Source: an uncultured Alphaproteobacteria bacterium
GTDB taxonomy: Bacteria; Pseudomonadota; Alphaproteobacteria; UBA6615
Direction: 5' to 3'
Assembly: GCA_943787745.1 (NCBI GenBank)
Contig: CALSNJ010000002.1
Coordinates: forward strand, 694,125-758,124
DNA length: 64,000 nucleotides
Position 1 is the first letter of the stretch. Each line of letters opens with the position of its first letter. The notes beneath the pieces were generated by a model. That model made no database searches. It was not told the DNA's origin and saw nothing but the letters and a program-made list of their open reading frames with translations. Below, piece after piece: positions 1-9,374 of this stretch. Position numbers and translations under genes: made by a program.

Positions 1-178
1 TCTACGCACTCTTCGCCTAGTAATTATTCACGAATTCGCCCCTTATTTCTCGCCTGAACCTTGACGCAAGGGTTCGCGCAGATGAAACTCGGGTGAGTTT
101 AGATTTTGATTTACTGCCCGCATAAAAAGGGCGGATAGGGAAAGCCCCACGGGGTGATCCAAAGCAGGGAGGATTGTT
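1..178. other. non-coding leader upstream of cox operon
   Basis: No convincing gene lies here. It holds a short imperfect inverted repeat near 56-75 (GAACCTT...AAGGGTTC) and ends in a good ribosome-binding site (AGGGAGGA) just before the first ATG. The promoter of the molybdenum hydroxylase operon is probably here, but I could not place -35 and -10 boxes with confidence. Confidence 0.4.
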
Positions 179-646
179 ATGCCCACCGTATCCATGACGG
201 TGAACGGAAAGTCTGTATCGGCCGAAGTCGAGCCGCGGACGCTTCTCGTTCAGTATCTTCGTGAACATCTTGGTCTCACCGGCACGCATGTCGGTTGTGA
301 CACCAGCCAGTGTGGTGCATGCGTCGTGCACGTCAACGGCGAGTCTCTGAAGTCCTGCACCATGTTGGCCGGACAGGCAGAAGGCGCCGACGTCACGACC
401 ATCGAAGGTCTGGCAAATGGTGACGATCTGCACCCGATGCAGGAAGCCTTCCGTGAGAACCATGGTCTGCAGTGCGGTTTCTGCACGCCGGGCATGGTGA
501 TGAGTGCGCTTGATCTGGTGAAACAGAACCCGGATCCGAGCGAGAAAGAAGTTCGTGAATGGCTTGAGGGCAACCTCTGCCGCTGCACCGGCTACCACAA
601 TATCGTTAAGTCCATTCTCGCCGGCGCTGAAGCACTGCGAGGATAG
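179..646 (+). CDS. coxS: molybdenum hydroxylase 2Fe-2S subunit (CoxS-like)
   Basis: Small electron-transfer subunit of a xanthine-dehydrogenase/CO-dehydrogenase-family enzyme. It carries two [2Fe-2S] clusters between the Mo cofactor and FAD. The 155 residues fit the family. The N-terminal plant-ferredoxin cluster is C40-x4-C45-x2-C48 plus C60. The C-terminal helical cluster domain has C99-x2-C102 (QCGFCTPG) and C134-x-C136 (CRCTGY). A strong AGGGAGGA precedes the ATG. It ends 4 bases before the Mo-subunit ATG, so the two are probably translationally coupled. The substrate is not given by this subunit. Confidence 0.95.
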   Translation: MPTVSMTVNGKSVSAEVEPRTLLVQYLREHLGLTGTHVGCDTSQCGACVVHVNGESLKSCTMLAGQAEGADVTTIEGLANGDDLHPMQEAFRENHGLQCGFCTPGMVMSALDLVKQNPDPSEKEVREWLEGNLCRCTGYHNIVKSILAGAEALRG

Positions 647-650
647 CAAA

Positions 651-3029
651 ATGTCGGCAACCGGGATCGGTGCATCCATCAAGCGTGTCGAGGACCTTCG
701 GTTCCTCACAGGCAATGGCCACTATACCGACGACATCAATCAGCTGGACCAAAGCCACGCGTGGATTTTGCGGTCTCCGCATGCCCACGCGAAGCTCAAT
801 TCGGTTGATACATCGAAGGCAGCCGCCGCCCCTGGTGTGATCGCAATTTTTACCGGCGCGGATATGGCAGCTGACGGTGTCGGCGGCATCCCGTGCGGGT
901 GGCAGATTCACAACAAGGATGGCTCTCCCATGGCCGAACCGGGTCACCCCGCCCTGGCCGTGGACAAAGTCCGTCATGTTGGCGATCAGGTTGCCATTGT
1001 TATTGCCGAAACACGCGATCAGGCCCGTGACGCGGCCGAACTGATCGCCGTCGACTATGCAGTCCTGCCCGCAGCGATCGACATGGACACCGCCCTTTCC
1101 GGCGCTTCGCTGGTGCATGACGACGCACCCAACAATCGCTGTTTCGACTGGGAAATTGGTGACAGGGACGCAACAGAGGCGGCTTTTGCAAAAGCTGATC
1201 ATGTTGTTTCCATCGATCTTGCCAACAACCGCCTGATCCCCAATGCGATGGAGCCCCGCGCGGCGATTTCCGAATTCGACAGATCGACCGGGCGCTACAC
1301 ACTTCACACGACCACGCAGAACCCGCATGTCATCCGACTGCTGATGGGCGCGTTCGTGTTGCAGATCCCCGAGCATAAGCTGCGGATCGTAGCGCCGGAT
1401 GTCGGCGGCGGTTTTGGTTCAAAGATTTTCCATTACGCCGAGGAAGCAATCCTCACCTGGGCCGCGGCCAAGGTACATCGTCCGATCAAATGGACAGCCG
1501 AGCGTTCAGAATCCTTTATGACCGATGCCCATGGGCGTGATCATGAGACCCATGCCGACCTCGCTCTCGACAAGGACGGCAAGTTTCTTGGATTGCGCGT
1601 GGCCACCAAGGCCAATGTTGGTGCCTATCTTTCGACTTTCGGTTCGAGCGTCCCAACCTATCTCTATGCGACCCTGCTCGCGGGCGTTTACGCGACCCCG
1701 GCGATTTATGCCGAAGTGCAGACGGTCTTCACCAACACTGTTCCCGTTGATGCTTATCGTGGTGCCGGGCGCCCGGAATGCACCTATCTGCTCGAGCGGT
1801 TGGTCACCAAAGCGGCGCGCGATCTGGGAATGGACCCGGTCGAGCTGCGCCAGAAGAACATGATCCAGCCCGATCAGTATCCCTACCAGACGCCAGTGGC
1901 GCTCGAGTACGACTGCGGAGACTCGCCTGCCACCTTTGCCAGCGCCCTCAAGGCTTCTGACTACGCAGGCTTCGAGGCGCGTCGGGGCGCAGCCGAGAAA
2001 AACGGCAAACTGCGCGGAATTGGGATTTCCACCTATGTCGAAGCCTGTGGCATCGCGCCTTCCGCTGTTGCTGGCGCGCTTGGCGCCCGGGCAGGCCTCT
2101 ATGAGTCCGCTCAGGTCCGTGTGCACCCAACAGGCTCCGTGACCGTCTATACCGGCACCCACAGCCATGGGCAGGGTCATGAAACGACCTTCGCGCAGCT
2201 GGTTTCCGAAAGTTTTGGTATCCCGGCAGATTTGGTCGAAGTCAGCCATGGTGATACCGATCAGGTTCAGTTCGGAATGGGCACTTACGGCTCACGGTCG
2301 CTTGCAGTTGGAGGCCCGGCAATCCTGAAGGCCTGCAACAAGGTCATCGACAAAGCCAAGAAGATTGCCGCCCATATACTGGAAGCCGATGTATCCGATA
2401 TCGAGTTTGCCGATGGTAAATTCACCGTCGTGGGAACAGACAAGGAAATGGCATTCGCTGAAGTGTCGCTGGCAGCCTATGTCCCGCACAATTACCCGAT
2501 CGAGGAAATCGAGCCGGGTCTGGACGAAAATGCGTTCTATGATCCCCTCAACTTCAGTTTTCCCGGTGGCGCACATATCTGCGAGGTCGAGGTCGACCCG
2601 GATACGGGCCATGTCGAGGTCATTGATTTTACCGCCGTTGACGATGTCGGACGTGTGGTCAACCCGATGATCGTCGAAGGACAGGTTCACGGCGGATTGG
2701 CACAGGGTGTCGGTCAGGCAGTACTCGAAGGCTGTGTCTATGACGCAGACGGTCAGCTTCTGACCGGGTCCTATATGGACTACACCATGCCCCGCGCGGA
2801 TGACCTGCCGAACTTCTCGGTGTCAACGCAGGGCGTCATGGGTGCCTCCAATCCTCTCGAAGTGAAGGGTGTGGGCGAAGTTGGAGCCATTGGCTCACCG
2901 CCCGCTGTGATCAACGCCATCATCGACGCATTGTCGCCCCTCGGCGTCACCGATATTTCCATGCCTGCCACGCCAAACAAGGTCTGGCAGGCCATTCAAG
3001 CATCCAGTGTCCGCCAGGCGGCGGAATAA
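651..3029 (+). CDS. coxL: molybdenum hydroxylase large subunit, form II CoxL type
   Basis: Catalytic Mo-molybdopterin subunit, 792 residues. The active-site loop reads A368-Y-R-G-A-G-R374. This is the form II signature; proven CO dehydrogenases (form I) have AYxCSFR with a catalytic cysteine. GGGFGSK for cofactor binding and the base glutamate E743 in GVGEVGA are present. The ATG at 651 (CGAGGATAGCAAA before it) was preferred to an upstream start at 555 inside coxS. Form II enzymes are best regarded as hydroxylases of unknown or varied substrates (aromatic N-heterocycles, aldehydes and similar), so CO oxidation should not be assumed. Confidence 0.93.
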   Translation: MSATGIGASIKRVEDLRFLTGNGHYTDDINQLDQSHAWILRSPHAHAKLNSVDTSKAAAAPGVIAIFTGADMAADGVGGIPCGWQIHNKDGSPMAEPGHPALAVDKVRHVGDQVAIVIAETRDQARDAAELIAVDYAVLPAAIDMDTALSGASLVHDDAPNNRCFDWEIGDRDATEAAFAKADHVVSIDLANNRLIPNAMEPRAAISEFDRSTGRYTLHTTTQNPHVIRLLMGAFVLQIPEHKLRIVAPDVGGGFGSKIFHYAEEAILTWAAAKVHRPIKWTAERSESFMTDAHGRDHETHADLALDKDGKFLGLRVATKANVGAYLSTFGSSVPTYLYATLLAGVYATPAIYAEVQTVFTNTVPVDAYRGAGRPECTYLLERLVTKAARDLGMDPVELRQKNMIQPDQYPYQTPVALEYDCGDSPATFASALKASDYAGFEARRGAAEKNGKLRGIGISTYVEACGIAPSAVAGALGARAGLYESAQVRVHPTGSVTVYTGTHSHGQGHETTFAQLVSESFGIPADLVEVSHGDTDQVQFGMGTYGSRSLAVGGPAILKACNKVIDKAKKIAAHILEADVSDIEFADGKFTVVGTDKEMAFAEVSLAAYVPHNYPIEEIEPGLDENAFYDPLNFSFPGGAHICEVEVDPDTGHVEVIDFTAVDDVGRVVNPMIVEGQVHGGLAQGVGQAVLEGCVYDADGQLLTGSYMDYTMPRADDLPNFSVSTQGVMGASNPLEVKGVGEVGAIGSPPAVINAIIDALSPLGVTDISMPATPNKVWQAIQASSVRQAAE

Positions 3030-3056
3030 CGTAGCGTCTGGCTAGGGAGAGAGACC

Positions 3057-3854
3057 ATGTATCAGTTCAATTATCAGAAGGCCGGTTCACAGGACGACGC
3101 CGTAAGCGCGCTGTCCTCCGCAGAGGACGGAAAGTTCCTTGCAGGTGGCATGACCCTGATCCCGACACTGAAGCAGCGCCTGGCGCAGCCTTCAGACCTC
3201 GTGGATCTGTCAGGCATCAACGACATGGTCGGTATTCAGGATGGTGGTGATTCCATCACCATCGGTGCCATGACACGCCACGTCGATGTCGCCAACTCCG
3301 ATGTCGTCGGAAGCAAGATCCCTGCCCTGCAGCATCTCGCCAGCCATATTGGCGACCCGCAGGTCCGCAATCGCGGTACCATCGGCGGTTCTATCGCCAA
3401 CAATGATCCCGCTGCCGACTATCCCGCAGCTGTTCTGGCCCTGAATGCCACCGTCATCACCAACAAGCGCGAATTTGCCGCCGATGACTTCTTCGACGGC
3501 ATGTTTGCAACCAATCTGGAAGAAGACGAGCTGATTACAGCCATTCGTTTCCCTGTTCCTGAAAAAGCTGGCTATGCCAAATTCCCGAACCCGGCATCAC
3601 GCTATGCGCTCGTCGGAGTCATGGTCGCCCAGACGGGAGGCGAAACCCGCGTCTCCGTGACCGGTGCCGGACAGGACGGCGTCTTCCGTGCCAGCGACAT
3701 CGAAAGCGCGCTCTCGGGCAATTGGAGTGCCGAAGCGGCCAAGGGCGTGAAAATGTCCGATGACGGCCTCAACTCCGATATCCACGCTTCCGCGGAATAC
3801 CGCGCTCACCTGATTTCGGTCATGGCGAGCCGTGCCGTGGATGCCGCTGGCTGA
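3057..3854 (+). CDS. coxM: molybdenum hydroxylase FAD subunit (CoxM-like)
   Basis: Medium subunit that binds FAD and passes electrons to the acceptor, 265 residues. The FAD-binding motifs AGGMTL (29-34) and TIGGS (108-112, within a conserved RNRGTIGGSIANNDPAAD stretch) are intact, followed by the CO_deh_flav_C domain. It follows coxL by 27 bases with a GGGAGAGAG ribosome-binding site, giving gene order S-L-M rather than the M-S-L typical of form I CO dehydrogenase operons. That order agrees with the form II assignment of CoxL. Confidence 0.94.
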   Translation: MYQFNYQKAGSQDDAVSALSSAEDGKFLAGGMTLIPTLKQRLAQPSDLVDLSGINDMVGIQDGGDSITIGAMTRHVDVANSDVVGSKIPALQHLASHIGDPQVRNRGTIGGSIANNDPAADYPAAVLALNATVITNKREFAADDFFDGMFATNLEEDELITAIRFPVPEKAGYAKFPNPASRYALVGVMVAQTGGETRVSVTGAGQDGVFRASDIESALSGNWSAEAAKGVKMSDDGLNSDIHASAEYRAHLISVMASRAVDAAG

Positions 3855-3879
3855 ACCTCGAATTCGCATCGAATTGCTG

Positions 3880-3904
3880 ACGGCCGGGGCATCGCTCCGG
3901 CCGT
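3880..3904 (+). terminator. hairpin after coxM
   Basis: Eight-base perfect stem ACGGCCGG/CCGGCCGT with a 9-base loop, followed by CTTCGTTTCTT. The U-rich tail is poor, so this may be a partial terminator or processing hairpin that lowers accessory gene expression relative to the structural subunits. Confidence 0.45.
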
Positions 3905-4037
3905 CTTCGTTTCTTGCCCGGAAAACATCCCACGACTTGGACGGGACACCCGCGTTGGGCTATATCAATCACAAGTTCCTATGGTTACGGCACACTGCCT
4001 AACAGATGATTCAATCACGCAGATCAGGCGATAAATC

Positions 4038-4964
4038 TTGAGCAAAATTCCTGAAAATGTTGAAGGCACCCTCGAACTTCTGGGCGACGGTAACTATGTC
4101 TCGGACCGCAGCCTAGCCACAGCGGTGCATCTCTCTCTGCAACTGGGCCGCCCTCTCTTCCTCGAAGGGGAAGCCGGCGTCGGCAAGACCGAGATCGCCA
4201 AGGTGCTCGCCGAAACTCTGGGCCGAAAGCTTGTGCGCTTGCAGTGCTATGAAGGCCTGGACGTCGCCTCAGCGGTCTATGAGTGGAACTACTCGGCGCA
4301 GATGATCGAAATCCGGATGGCCGAAGCTGAAGGCGTGAGCGATCGTGACCGTCTCGGCGACGATATCTTCTCGGACCGTTTTTTGATCCGCCGCCCGCTT
4401 TTGCAGGCACTTCAGCCCACCGATGGCGGTGCACCAGTGCTGCTGATCGACGAACTCGACCGGACCGACGAAGCATTCGAAGCTTATCTGCTCGAAGTCC
4501 TTTCGGACTTCCAGATTACAATTCCGGAAATCGGCACCATCAAGGCCGAAGAAACACCTATCGTGATCATCACGTCCAACCGCACGCGCGAAATCCATGA
4601 CGCTCTGAAGCGTCGTTGCTTCTACTACTGGGTCGACTACCCGGACGCCGAACGCGAGCTTGAAATTCTCTCCATCAAAGCACCTCAAGCCGATGAGAAG
4701 CTCTCGCGTCAGGTTGTCGAATTCGTCCAACGCCTTCGCGATATGGACCTCTTCAAGGTCCCCGGTATCGCGGAAACCATCGACTGGGCCTCTGCGCTGA
4801 ACCAGCTCGACATTATCGAACTCACACCGGAAGCAATCGATGACACGCTGGGTGTCCTGCTGAAGTATCAGGATGATATCGCCAAAATCCGCGGCAGCGA
4901 GGCGGCAAAAATCCTCGACGAAGTAAAGAGTGAGATTGCCATGGCACAACAGGCGTCCGCTTAA
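4038..4964 (+). CDS. coxD: MoxR-family AAA ATPase (CoxD-like)
   Basis: AAA+ chaperone-type ATPase, 308 residues. Walker A GEAGVGKT is at 44-51, Walker B VLLIDE at 134-139, and the arginine-rich sensor region follows. In CO dehydrogenase systems CoxD acts with CoxE to mature the active site. Here the same pair lies after a form II enzyme, so a general insertion or remodelling role in Mo-hydroxylase assembly is inferred. It starts at TTG; no in-frame ATG occurs before Walker A, and truncating it would remove the conserved N-terminus. It ends 3 bases before the next gene. Confidence 0.88.
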   Translation: MSKIPENVEGTLELLGDGNYVSDRSLATAVHLSLQLGRPLFLEGEAGVGKTEIAKVLAETLGRKLVRLQCYEGLDVASAVYEWNYSAQMIEIRMAEAEGVSDRDRLGDDIFSDRFLIRRPLLQALQPTDGGAPVLLIDELDRTDEAFEAYLLEVLSDFQITIPEIGTIKAEETPIVIITSNRTREIHDALKRRCFYYWVDYPDAERELEILSIKAPQADEKLSRQVVEFVQRLRDMDLFKVPGIAETIDWASALNQLDIIELTPEAIDDTLGVLLKYQDDIAKIRGSEAAKILDEVKSEIAMAQQASA

Positions 4965-4967
4965 GCC

Positions 4968-6275
4968 GTGTCTGATAAAGCGATCCCCGATGAGGCGCGC
5001 CCCGCGCTCGACGCCAAGGCAAAGCTCGACGAACTGAGCACCCTCGAAGGCGGAGCCTCAGGGAAGATCGCGACCAACATCATGCATTTTGCCCGGGTTC
5101 TGCGTTCAGCCGGGCTTCCGGTTGGGCCGGGTAAAGTCATTGAGGGCATTCAGGCTGTCGAAGCGATCGGGATTGAAAGCCGCGAGGATTTCTACTGGAC
5201 GCTACATGCTGTCTTCGTGAACCGCCGCGATCAGCGTGAAATCTTCGATCAGGCTTTTCACGTCTTCTGGCGCAATCCCAAACTTCTCGAACGCATGGCG
5301 TCTTTGGTTCTGCCGTCCTTCGTGGACCCTGAAGCCCAGCAACAGGCTGAGGAAATGAACCGCCGACTGGCAGAAGCACTTAAGCAGAACCCTGTAGAGA
5401 CTCCGGGTGAAGGCGAAGGCAATGATCCGGACGAGCCTGATATTACAGTCGATGCCGTGATGACGTGGTCGGCCAACGAGGTTCTGCAGGAAACCGACTT
5501 CGAAAAAATGTCACGCGAAGAGCTCGAAGCCGCCAAACGTGCCATTGCGCATATGCGTTTGCCGATCATGGAAGTTCCCACACGACGCTTCAAACGCGAC
5601 CCTCGCGGGCAACGGATCGACATGCGCACCACACTACGCGCCGCAATGCGCGGTGGCGGCGGCGCAATTCCGCTGCAATACCGCAAACGCAAACGGCGTC
5701 ATCCGCCTCTCGTCGTATTGTGCGATATTTCCGGGTCCATGAGCCGGTACTCCCGGATGGTGCTGCATTTCATGCACGCCATCACGAACGACCGTGACCG
5801 GGTACACACATTCCTGTTCGGCACGCGGCTGACCAATGTCACGCGCCAGCTGCGTTACAAGGATGTCGATGAAGCGCTAGATAAAGTCGGCGAAGCCGTC
5901 GACGACTGGTCTGGCGGCACACGTATTGGGCATTCCCTGCATGACTTCAATACGAACTGGTCCCGTCGCGTGCTGGGTCAGGGCGCGGTGGTGTTGTTCA
6001 TCAGTGATGGTCTGGATCGCGACGCAGCAGACGGACTGGAACGGGAAATCGAGCGCCTGCACATGTCCTGCCGTCGCTTGATCTGGCTGAACCCGCTCTT
6101 ACGTTATGATAGATACGAACCCAAATCGCTGGGGGCGCAGGCCTTGTTGCCGCATGTCGATGAGTTCCGTTCGATCCACAACCTCGAAAGTCTCGAGCAA
6201 TTGTCGGAGGTTCTCACGAAACCGGCCCTGAACAAGGACTTCAAGCACAACCCATGGCAGGAGGCAGCCGAATGA
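4968..6275 (+). CDS. coxE: VWA-domain maturation protein (CoxE-like)
   Basis: 435-residue von Willebrand factor A-like protein. The N-terminal half is an alpha-helical region common to CoxE homologues, with an acidic linker around 142-160. The VWA domain has MIDAS DISGS at 253-257 and the later T and D positions (GGTRIG, SDGLDRD). It is the expected partner of the preceding MoxR ATPase. GTG start at 4968, 3 bases after the ATPase stop; its own stop overlaps the next ATG. Cytoplasmic, with no signal peptide. Confidence 0.88.
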   Translation: MSDKAIPDEARPALDAKAKLDELSTLEGGASGKIATNIMHFARVLRSAGLPVGPGKVIEGIQAVEAIGIESREDFYWTLHAVFVNRRDQREIFDQAFHVFWRNPKLLERMASLVLPSFVDPEAQQQAEEMNRRLAEALKQNPVETPGEGEGNDPDEPDITVDAVMTWSANEVLQETDFEKMSREELEAAKRAIAHMRLPIMEVPTRRFKRDPRGQRIDMRTTLRAAMRGGGGAIPLQYRKRKRRHPPLVVLCDISGSMSRYSRMVLHFMHAITNDRDRVHTFLFGTRLTNVTRQLRYKDVDEALDKVGEAVDDWSGGTRIGHSLHDFNTNWSRRVLGQGAVVLFISDGLDRDAADGLEREIERLHMSCRRLIWLNPLLRYDRYEPKSLGAQALLPHVDEFRSIHNLESLEQLSEVLTKPALNKDFKHNPWQEAAE

Positions 6276-6619
6276 GTGAATCCGCAATCGATTTACAGTC
6301 CCTGGACCACGACGACGTAATCGAGAAAGCCGCAGCCTGGCGTCAGTCCGGCAAAAGCGTTGCCATTGCTACCGTGGTCAGCACCTGGGGGTCCTCCCCG
6401 CGTCCGACGGGAAGCCAGCTCGCCGTTGATGAGGATGGCAATATGGTCGGATCGGTTTCCGGCGGCTGTATTGAAGGTGCCGTGGTTCATGAAGCGCGTG
6501 GCGTCATGGAAGACGGAAAACCGCGTCTTCTCGATTTTGGTGTTACCGATGAAATGGCCTGGGAAGTCGGTCTTGCCTGTGGCGGCAAGGTCGAAGTCTG
6601 GGTTGAACGGGTCGACTAG
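6272..6619 (+). CDS. XdhC/CoxI N-terminal domain protein
   Basis: 115-residue stand-alone version of the XdhC/CoxI N-terminal domain. Conserved blocks GSSPRPTGSQ (40-49), GSVSGGCIEGAV (60-71) and GLACGGKVEV (100-109) are intact; the latter two contain the family's conserved cysteines. XdhC-type proteins bind the Mo cofactor, help its sulfuration and deliver it to the apoenzyme. ATG at 6272 is chosen because GGAGG lies just upstream and it overlaps the coxE stop (ATGA). The missing C-terminal half is supplied by the next gene. Confidence 0.88.
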   Translation: MSESAIDLQSLDHDDVIEKAAAWRQSGKSVAIATVVSTWGSSPRPTGSQLAVDEDGNMVGSVSGGCIEGAVVHEARGVMEDGKPRLLDFGVTDEMAWEVGLACGGKVEVWVERVD

Positions 6620-6637
6620 GAAAACTCCGAGAGCAAC

Positions 6638-7330
6638 ATGCGCCCAGACACAATCAATAACCTCCTCGCAGCCCGCGAAGCAAAACGCCCGGTCGCACTG
6701 GTGTCCAATCTGGACAGCGGCGAGCAATCCCTCGTCTACCGCGATGCCGTAGATGGCGATTTGAGCCTCGATCACGCGATTATCGACAAAGCGCGAAATG
6801 CCCTGCGTGACGACAAGAGTGGGCGTGTGGACGCCGACGGCACGCCTCTGTTCGTACAGGTCTTCAACCCGCCCAAACGCATGGTCATTGTGGGTGCTGT
6901 TCACATTGCCCAACCGCTCGTGACCCTCGCTCAGACGTCTGGCTATGAGGTGGTCATCGTTGATCCGCGGGGAGCTTTTGCAACACGCGACAGATTCCCG
7001 GGTGTGACCCTGAGTGAGGACTGGCCCGATAGCGCACTGGAAGAACTCAAAATCGACAATCGCACGGCCGTGGTCACCCTCACCCACGATCCCAAACTCG
7101 ATGATCCTGCGCTGCATGTCGCCTTGCGGTCGGAAGCATTTTATGTCGGCGCCCTCGGCAGCAGAAAAACCCATGGTCGCCGCGTCGAACGATTGACCGA
7201 GGAAGGCTACAGCGAAGACGAAATCGGCAAAATTCATGCGCCGGTTGGCCTCGCAATCAATGCCAAAAGCCCGGCCGAGATCGCCATCTCGATCATGGCG
7301 CAGATCACGCAAGTTCTGCGCACCGAATGA
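6638..7330 (+). CDS. XdhC Rossmann-domain protein
   Basis: 230 residues matching the XdhC C-terminal domain. The Rossmann-type MVIVGAVHIAQPL is at 82-94. The family blocks THDPKLDDPAL (149-159), YVGALGSRKTHGRR (169-182) and APVGLAINAKSPAEIAISI (201-219) follow. About 75 leading residues have no clear motif. With the preceding N-terminal-domain protein it probably reconstitutes a split XdhC chaperone for the cofactor of the upstream hydroxylase. The stop overlaps the next ATG by 4 bases. Confidence 0.88.
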   Translation: MRPDTINNLLAAREAKRPVALVSNLDSGEQSLVYRDAVDGDLSLDHAIIDKARNALRDDKSGRVDADGTPLFVQVFNPPKRMVIVGAVHIAQPLVTLAQTSGYEVVIVDPRGAFATRDRFPGVTLSEDWPDSALEELKIDNRTAVVTLTHDPKLDDPALHVALRSEAFYVGALGSRKTHGRRVERLTEEGYSEDEIGKIHAPVGLAINAKSPAEIAISIMAQITQVLRTE

Positions 7331-8970
7331 AATTCGGGCCCCTTCCCGTCACACAAACCCTTGGCACCATGCTGGTGCATGGCCAAACCCTTGGCGGGCA
7401 ACGCTATCGCAAGGGCCATGTGCTTACCGCAGGGGATGTCGCACAGCTTGAAGCGGCCGGCGTGGCGGAAATCACCGTCGCCATATTCGAACCCGACGAC
7501 GTCGACGAAAACACCGCCGCGCGGCGCCTTGCGACTGCAGCCGCCGGACAAGGTGTGCGCGCCGGCATCGAAGGAACCGGGCGGGTCAATCTGTTCTCTG
7601 AGCACAACGGGCTCGTCACCCTCGATACGGCTGCTATCGACCGTATCAATTCCATCGACGAAGGCATCACGATCGCAACGCTGCGCCCCCTCGACCGCGT
7701 GGAAGGTGATCAGGTGGTCGCGACGGTCAAGATCATTCCGTTTGCAGTCACCGAGCAGAACCTGGTCCGCGCAGAAGCAGCAGCCCGTGAGGGCGCCTCA
7801 TCAGTATCTGTACGTCCCTACCGGTCACGCAAGGTCACGCTGATCCAGACCCAACTTCCCGGATTGAAACAAAGTGTTGCGGACAAGACCAATGACGTCA
7901 TCCGTCAGCGGATTGAAGCCATGGGCAGTGAACTCTCGGAAGCCCGGATGGTCGCACACACCACCGCCAGCATCGCCGAAGAACTCTCAAGTGCCGTCGG
8001 GACAGGCGCGGAACTCATCCTCGTAATCGGCGCTTCGGCGACTGTCGACCGACAGGATGAAATTCCCGTCGCCATCGCGCAGGCCGGTGGGACAATCGAT
8101 CACTTCGGTATGCCCGTTGATCCGGGAAACCTGATCGTGGTCGCCCATATTGGTGACGTGCCTGTTCTGGCACTCCCGGGGTCGGCGCGTTCCCCACGCC
8201 CCGGCGGAAACGACCTCCTGCTCGAGCGAATTATGGCCGACATCCCCGTCGACAGTGCACACATCATGTCGATGGGCGTTGGTGGCCTGCTGAAGGAAAT
8301 ACCCTCACGTCCCATGCCGCGGACCGAAGCAGCGCCTCGCCGGCAACGCAGCGCGCAATCGGTGGCCAGCTATGCCGCCGTCATTCTTGCCGCCGGGCAA
8401 TCAAGCCGCATGGGAACGGTCAACAAACTGCTCATTGAAGTGGACGGCAAACCGATGGTCCGCCATGCAATAGATGCTGCACGTGCTGCGGGGGCCGATC
8501 CGATTATTGTTGTAACCGGCCACGCTGCAGAGGACGTTGGTGGCGCTGTGGGCGATGACGTGACCCTGGTGCACAACCCCGACTACAAACAGGGCCTGAG
8601 CACGTCCCTGCGTGCTGGAATTGGAGCTGTTCCAGACACCTGTGAGGGCGCTTTGATTGCACTCAGTGACATGCCGCGGATAAAGCCCAAACATATCCAG
8701 CAAATCATGCGCGCACACGACCCTGATGAGGGCCATGTCATTTGTGTTCCCACTTGGCAGGGAAAACGCGGTAACCCTGTGCTCTGGGATCGCCGTTTTT
8801 TTGACGACTTTATGTCGTTGGGTGGCGATGTCGGTGCCAAACACCTGATCAACGAGAATGCTGATCTGGTTGTTGAGGTCCCAATTGAGGATGATTCCGT
8901 TCTCGTCGACGTCGATTCACCCGAAGCCCTGGCCGACCTTGCGGCTCAGGGCATGGAGATCAAGACATGA
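7327..8970 (+). CDS. MoeA-like / MocA-like fusion (Mo cofactor biosynthesis)
   Basis: 547-residue two-domain protein. Residues 1-330 resemble MoeA/MogA-type molybdopterin-binding proteins: an N-terminal LGTMLVHG...GHVLTAGDVAQL block, then VIGASATVDRQDE and GMPVDPGNL (233-268) and LPGSARSP (283-290). From 351 an NTP-transferase domain begins with AVILAAGQSSRMG and continues with GNPVLWDRRFF, as in MocA-type molybdopterin cytidylyltransferases. Mo-hydroxylases of this family use the cytosine dinucleotide form, so the expected role is Mo insertion and CTP transfer. It overlaps both neighbours by ATGA junctions. Confidence 0.87.
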   Translation: MKFGPLPVTQTLGTMLVHGQTLGGQRYRKGHVLTAGDVAQLEAAGVAEITVAIFEPDDVDENTAARRLATAAAGQGVRAGIEGTGRVNLFSEHNGLVTLDTAAIDRINSIDEGITIATLRPLDRVEGDQVVATVKIIPFAVTEQNLVRAEAAAREGASSVSVRPYRSRKVTLIQTQLPGLKQSVADKTNDVIRQRIEAMGSELSEARMVAHTTASIAEELSSAVGTGAELILVIGASATVDRQDEIPVAIAQAGGTIDHFGMPVDPGNLIVVAHIGDVPVLALPGSARSPRPGGNDLLLERIMADIPVDSAHIMSMGVGGLLKEIPSRPMPRTEAAPRRQRSAQSVASYAAVILAAGQSSRMGTVNKLLIEVDGKPMVRHAIDAARAAGADPIIVVTGHAAEDVGGAVGDDVTLVHNPDYKQGLSTSLRAGIGAVPDTCEGALIALSDMPRIKPKHIQQIMRAHDPDEGHVICVPTWQGKRGNPVLWDRRFFDDFMSLGGDVGAKHLINENADLVVEVPIEDDSVLVDVDSPEALADLAAQGMEIKT

Positions 8971-9374
8971 GAATTCTGATTCTATTGGCTTTCGCCACCA
9001 CTTTTGTTTTTGGCCCTCAGATTCTGAGTTCGACAGATGCCGTTGCTCAGCAACGATCAAAAACCGAATGCACCGTTCGTGAAGGCGTCGAATTCTACCG
9101 ACAGAGGAACTACGGGCAGGCACTGCGTTGCTGGGAAGAAACAGCACGCCATGGCAACTCGGCAGCACAATTCAACATCGCGCGTATGTACGCACTGGGC
9201 GAAGGCGTCCCCTTTAACAAGATGGAAGCCTACAAGTGGATGACCATCGCGAGCCGTGCCGGTCGCCCTGAAGCCACCAAGGCGCTGACAAGCATTAAAA
9301 AGAACATGTCACCCGAGGAAATCGCCGAGGCTGAATCGCGTATCCGACGGTTCTACACCGAGGGTCGCCGCTAA
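8967..9374 (+). CDS. secreted Sel1-repeat protein
   Basis: 135 residues with a probable signal peptide (hydrophobic 3-20, cleavage near AVAQQ). One to two Sel1-like repeats follow (REGVEFYRQRNYGQALRCWEE; AAQFNIARMYALGEGV), then a charged tail. Sel1 repeats mediate protein contacts. It is the last gene of the Mo-hydroxylase operon, starting inside the stop of the cofactor fusion gene, but is predicted to be periplasmic whereas the enzyme is cytoplasmic, so its link to the enzyme is unclear. It converges with a 4-base overlap on the following minus-strand gene. Confidence 0.75.
   Translation: MRILILLAFATTFVFGPQILSSTDAVAQQRSKTECTVREGVEFYRQRNYGQALRCWEETARHGNSAAQFNIARMYALGEGVPFNKMEAYKWMTIASRAGRPEATKALTSIKKNMSPEEIAEAESRIRRFYTEGRR

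Noticed and set aside
555-650. Upstream extension of the CoxL reading frame
   Set aside because: It overlaps coxS, is not family-like, and the ATG at 651 gives the usual N-terminus [18 protein letters not shown]-like.
17-715. Long minus-strand frame over coxS
   Set aside because: It is antisense to a clear gene and has no domain or ribosome-binding site.
651-3029. Form I carbon monoxide dehydrogenase
   Set aside because: The active-site loop is AYRGAGR, not AYxCSFR, and the order is S-L-M. CO oxidation is not supported by sequence.
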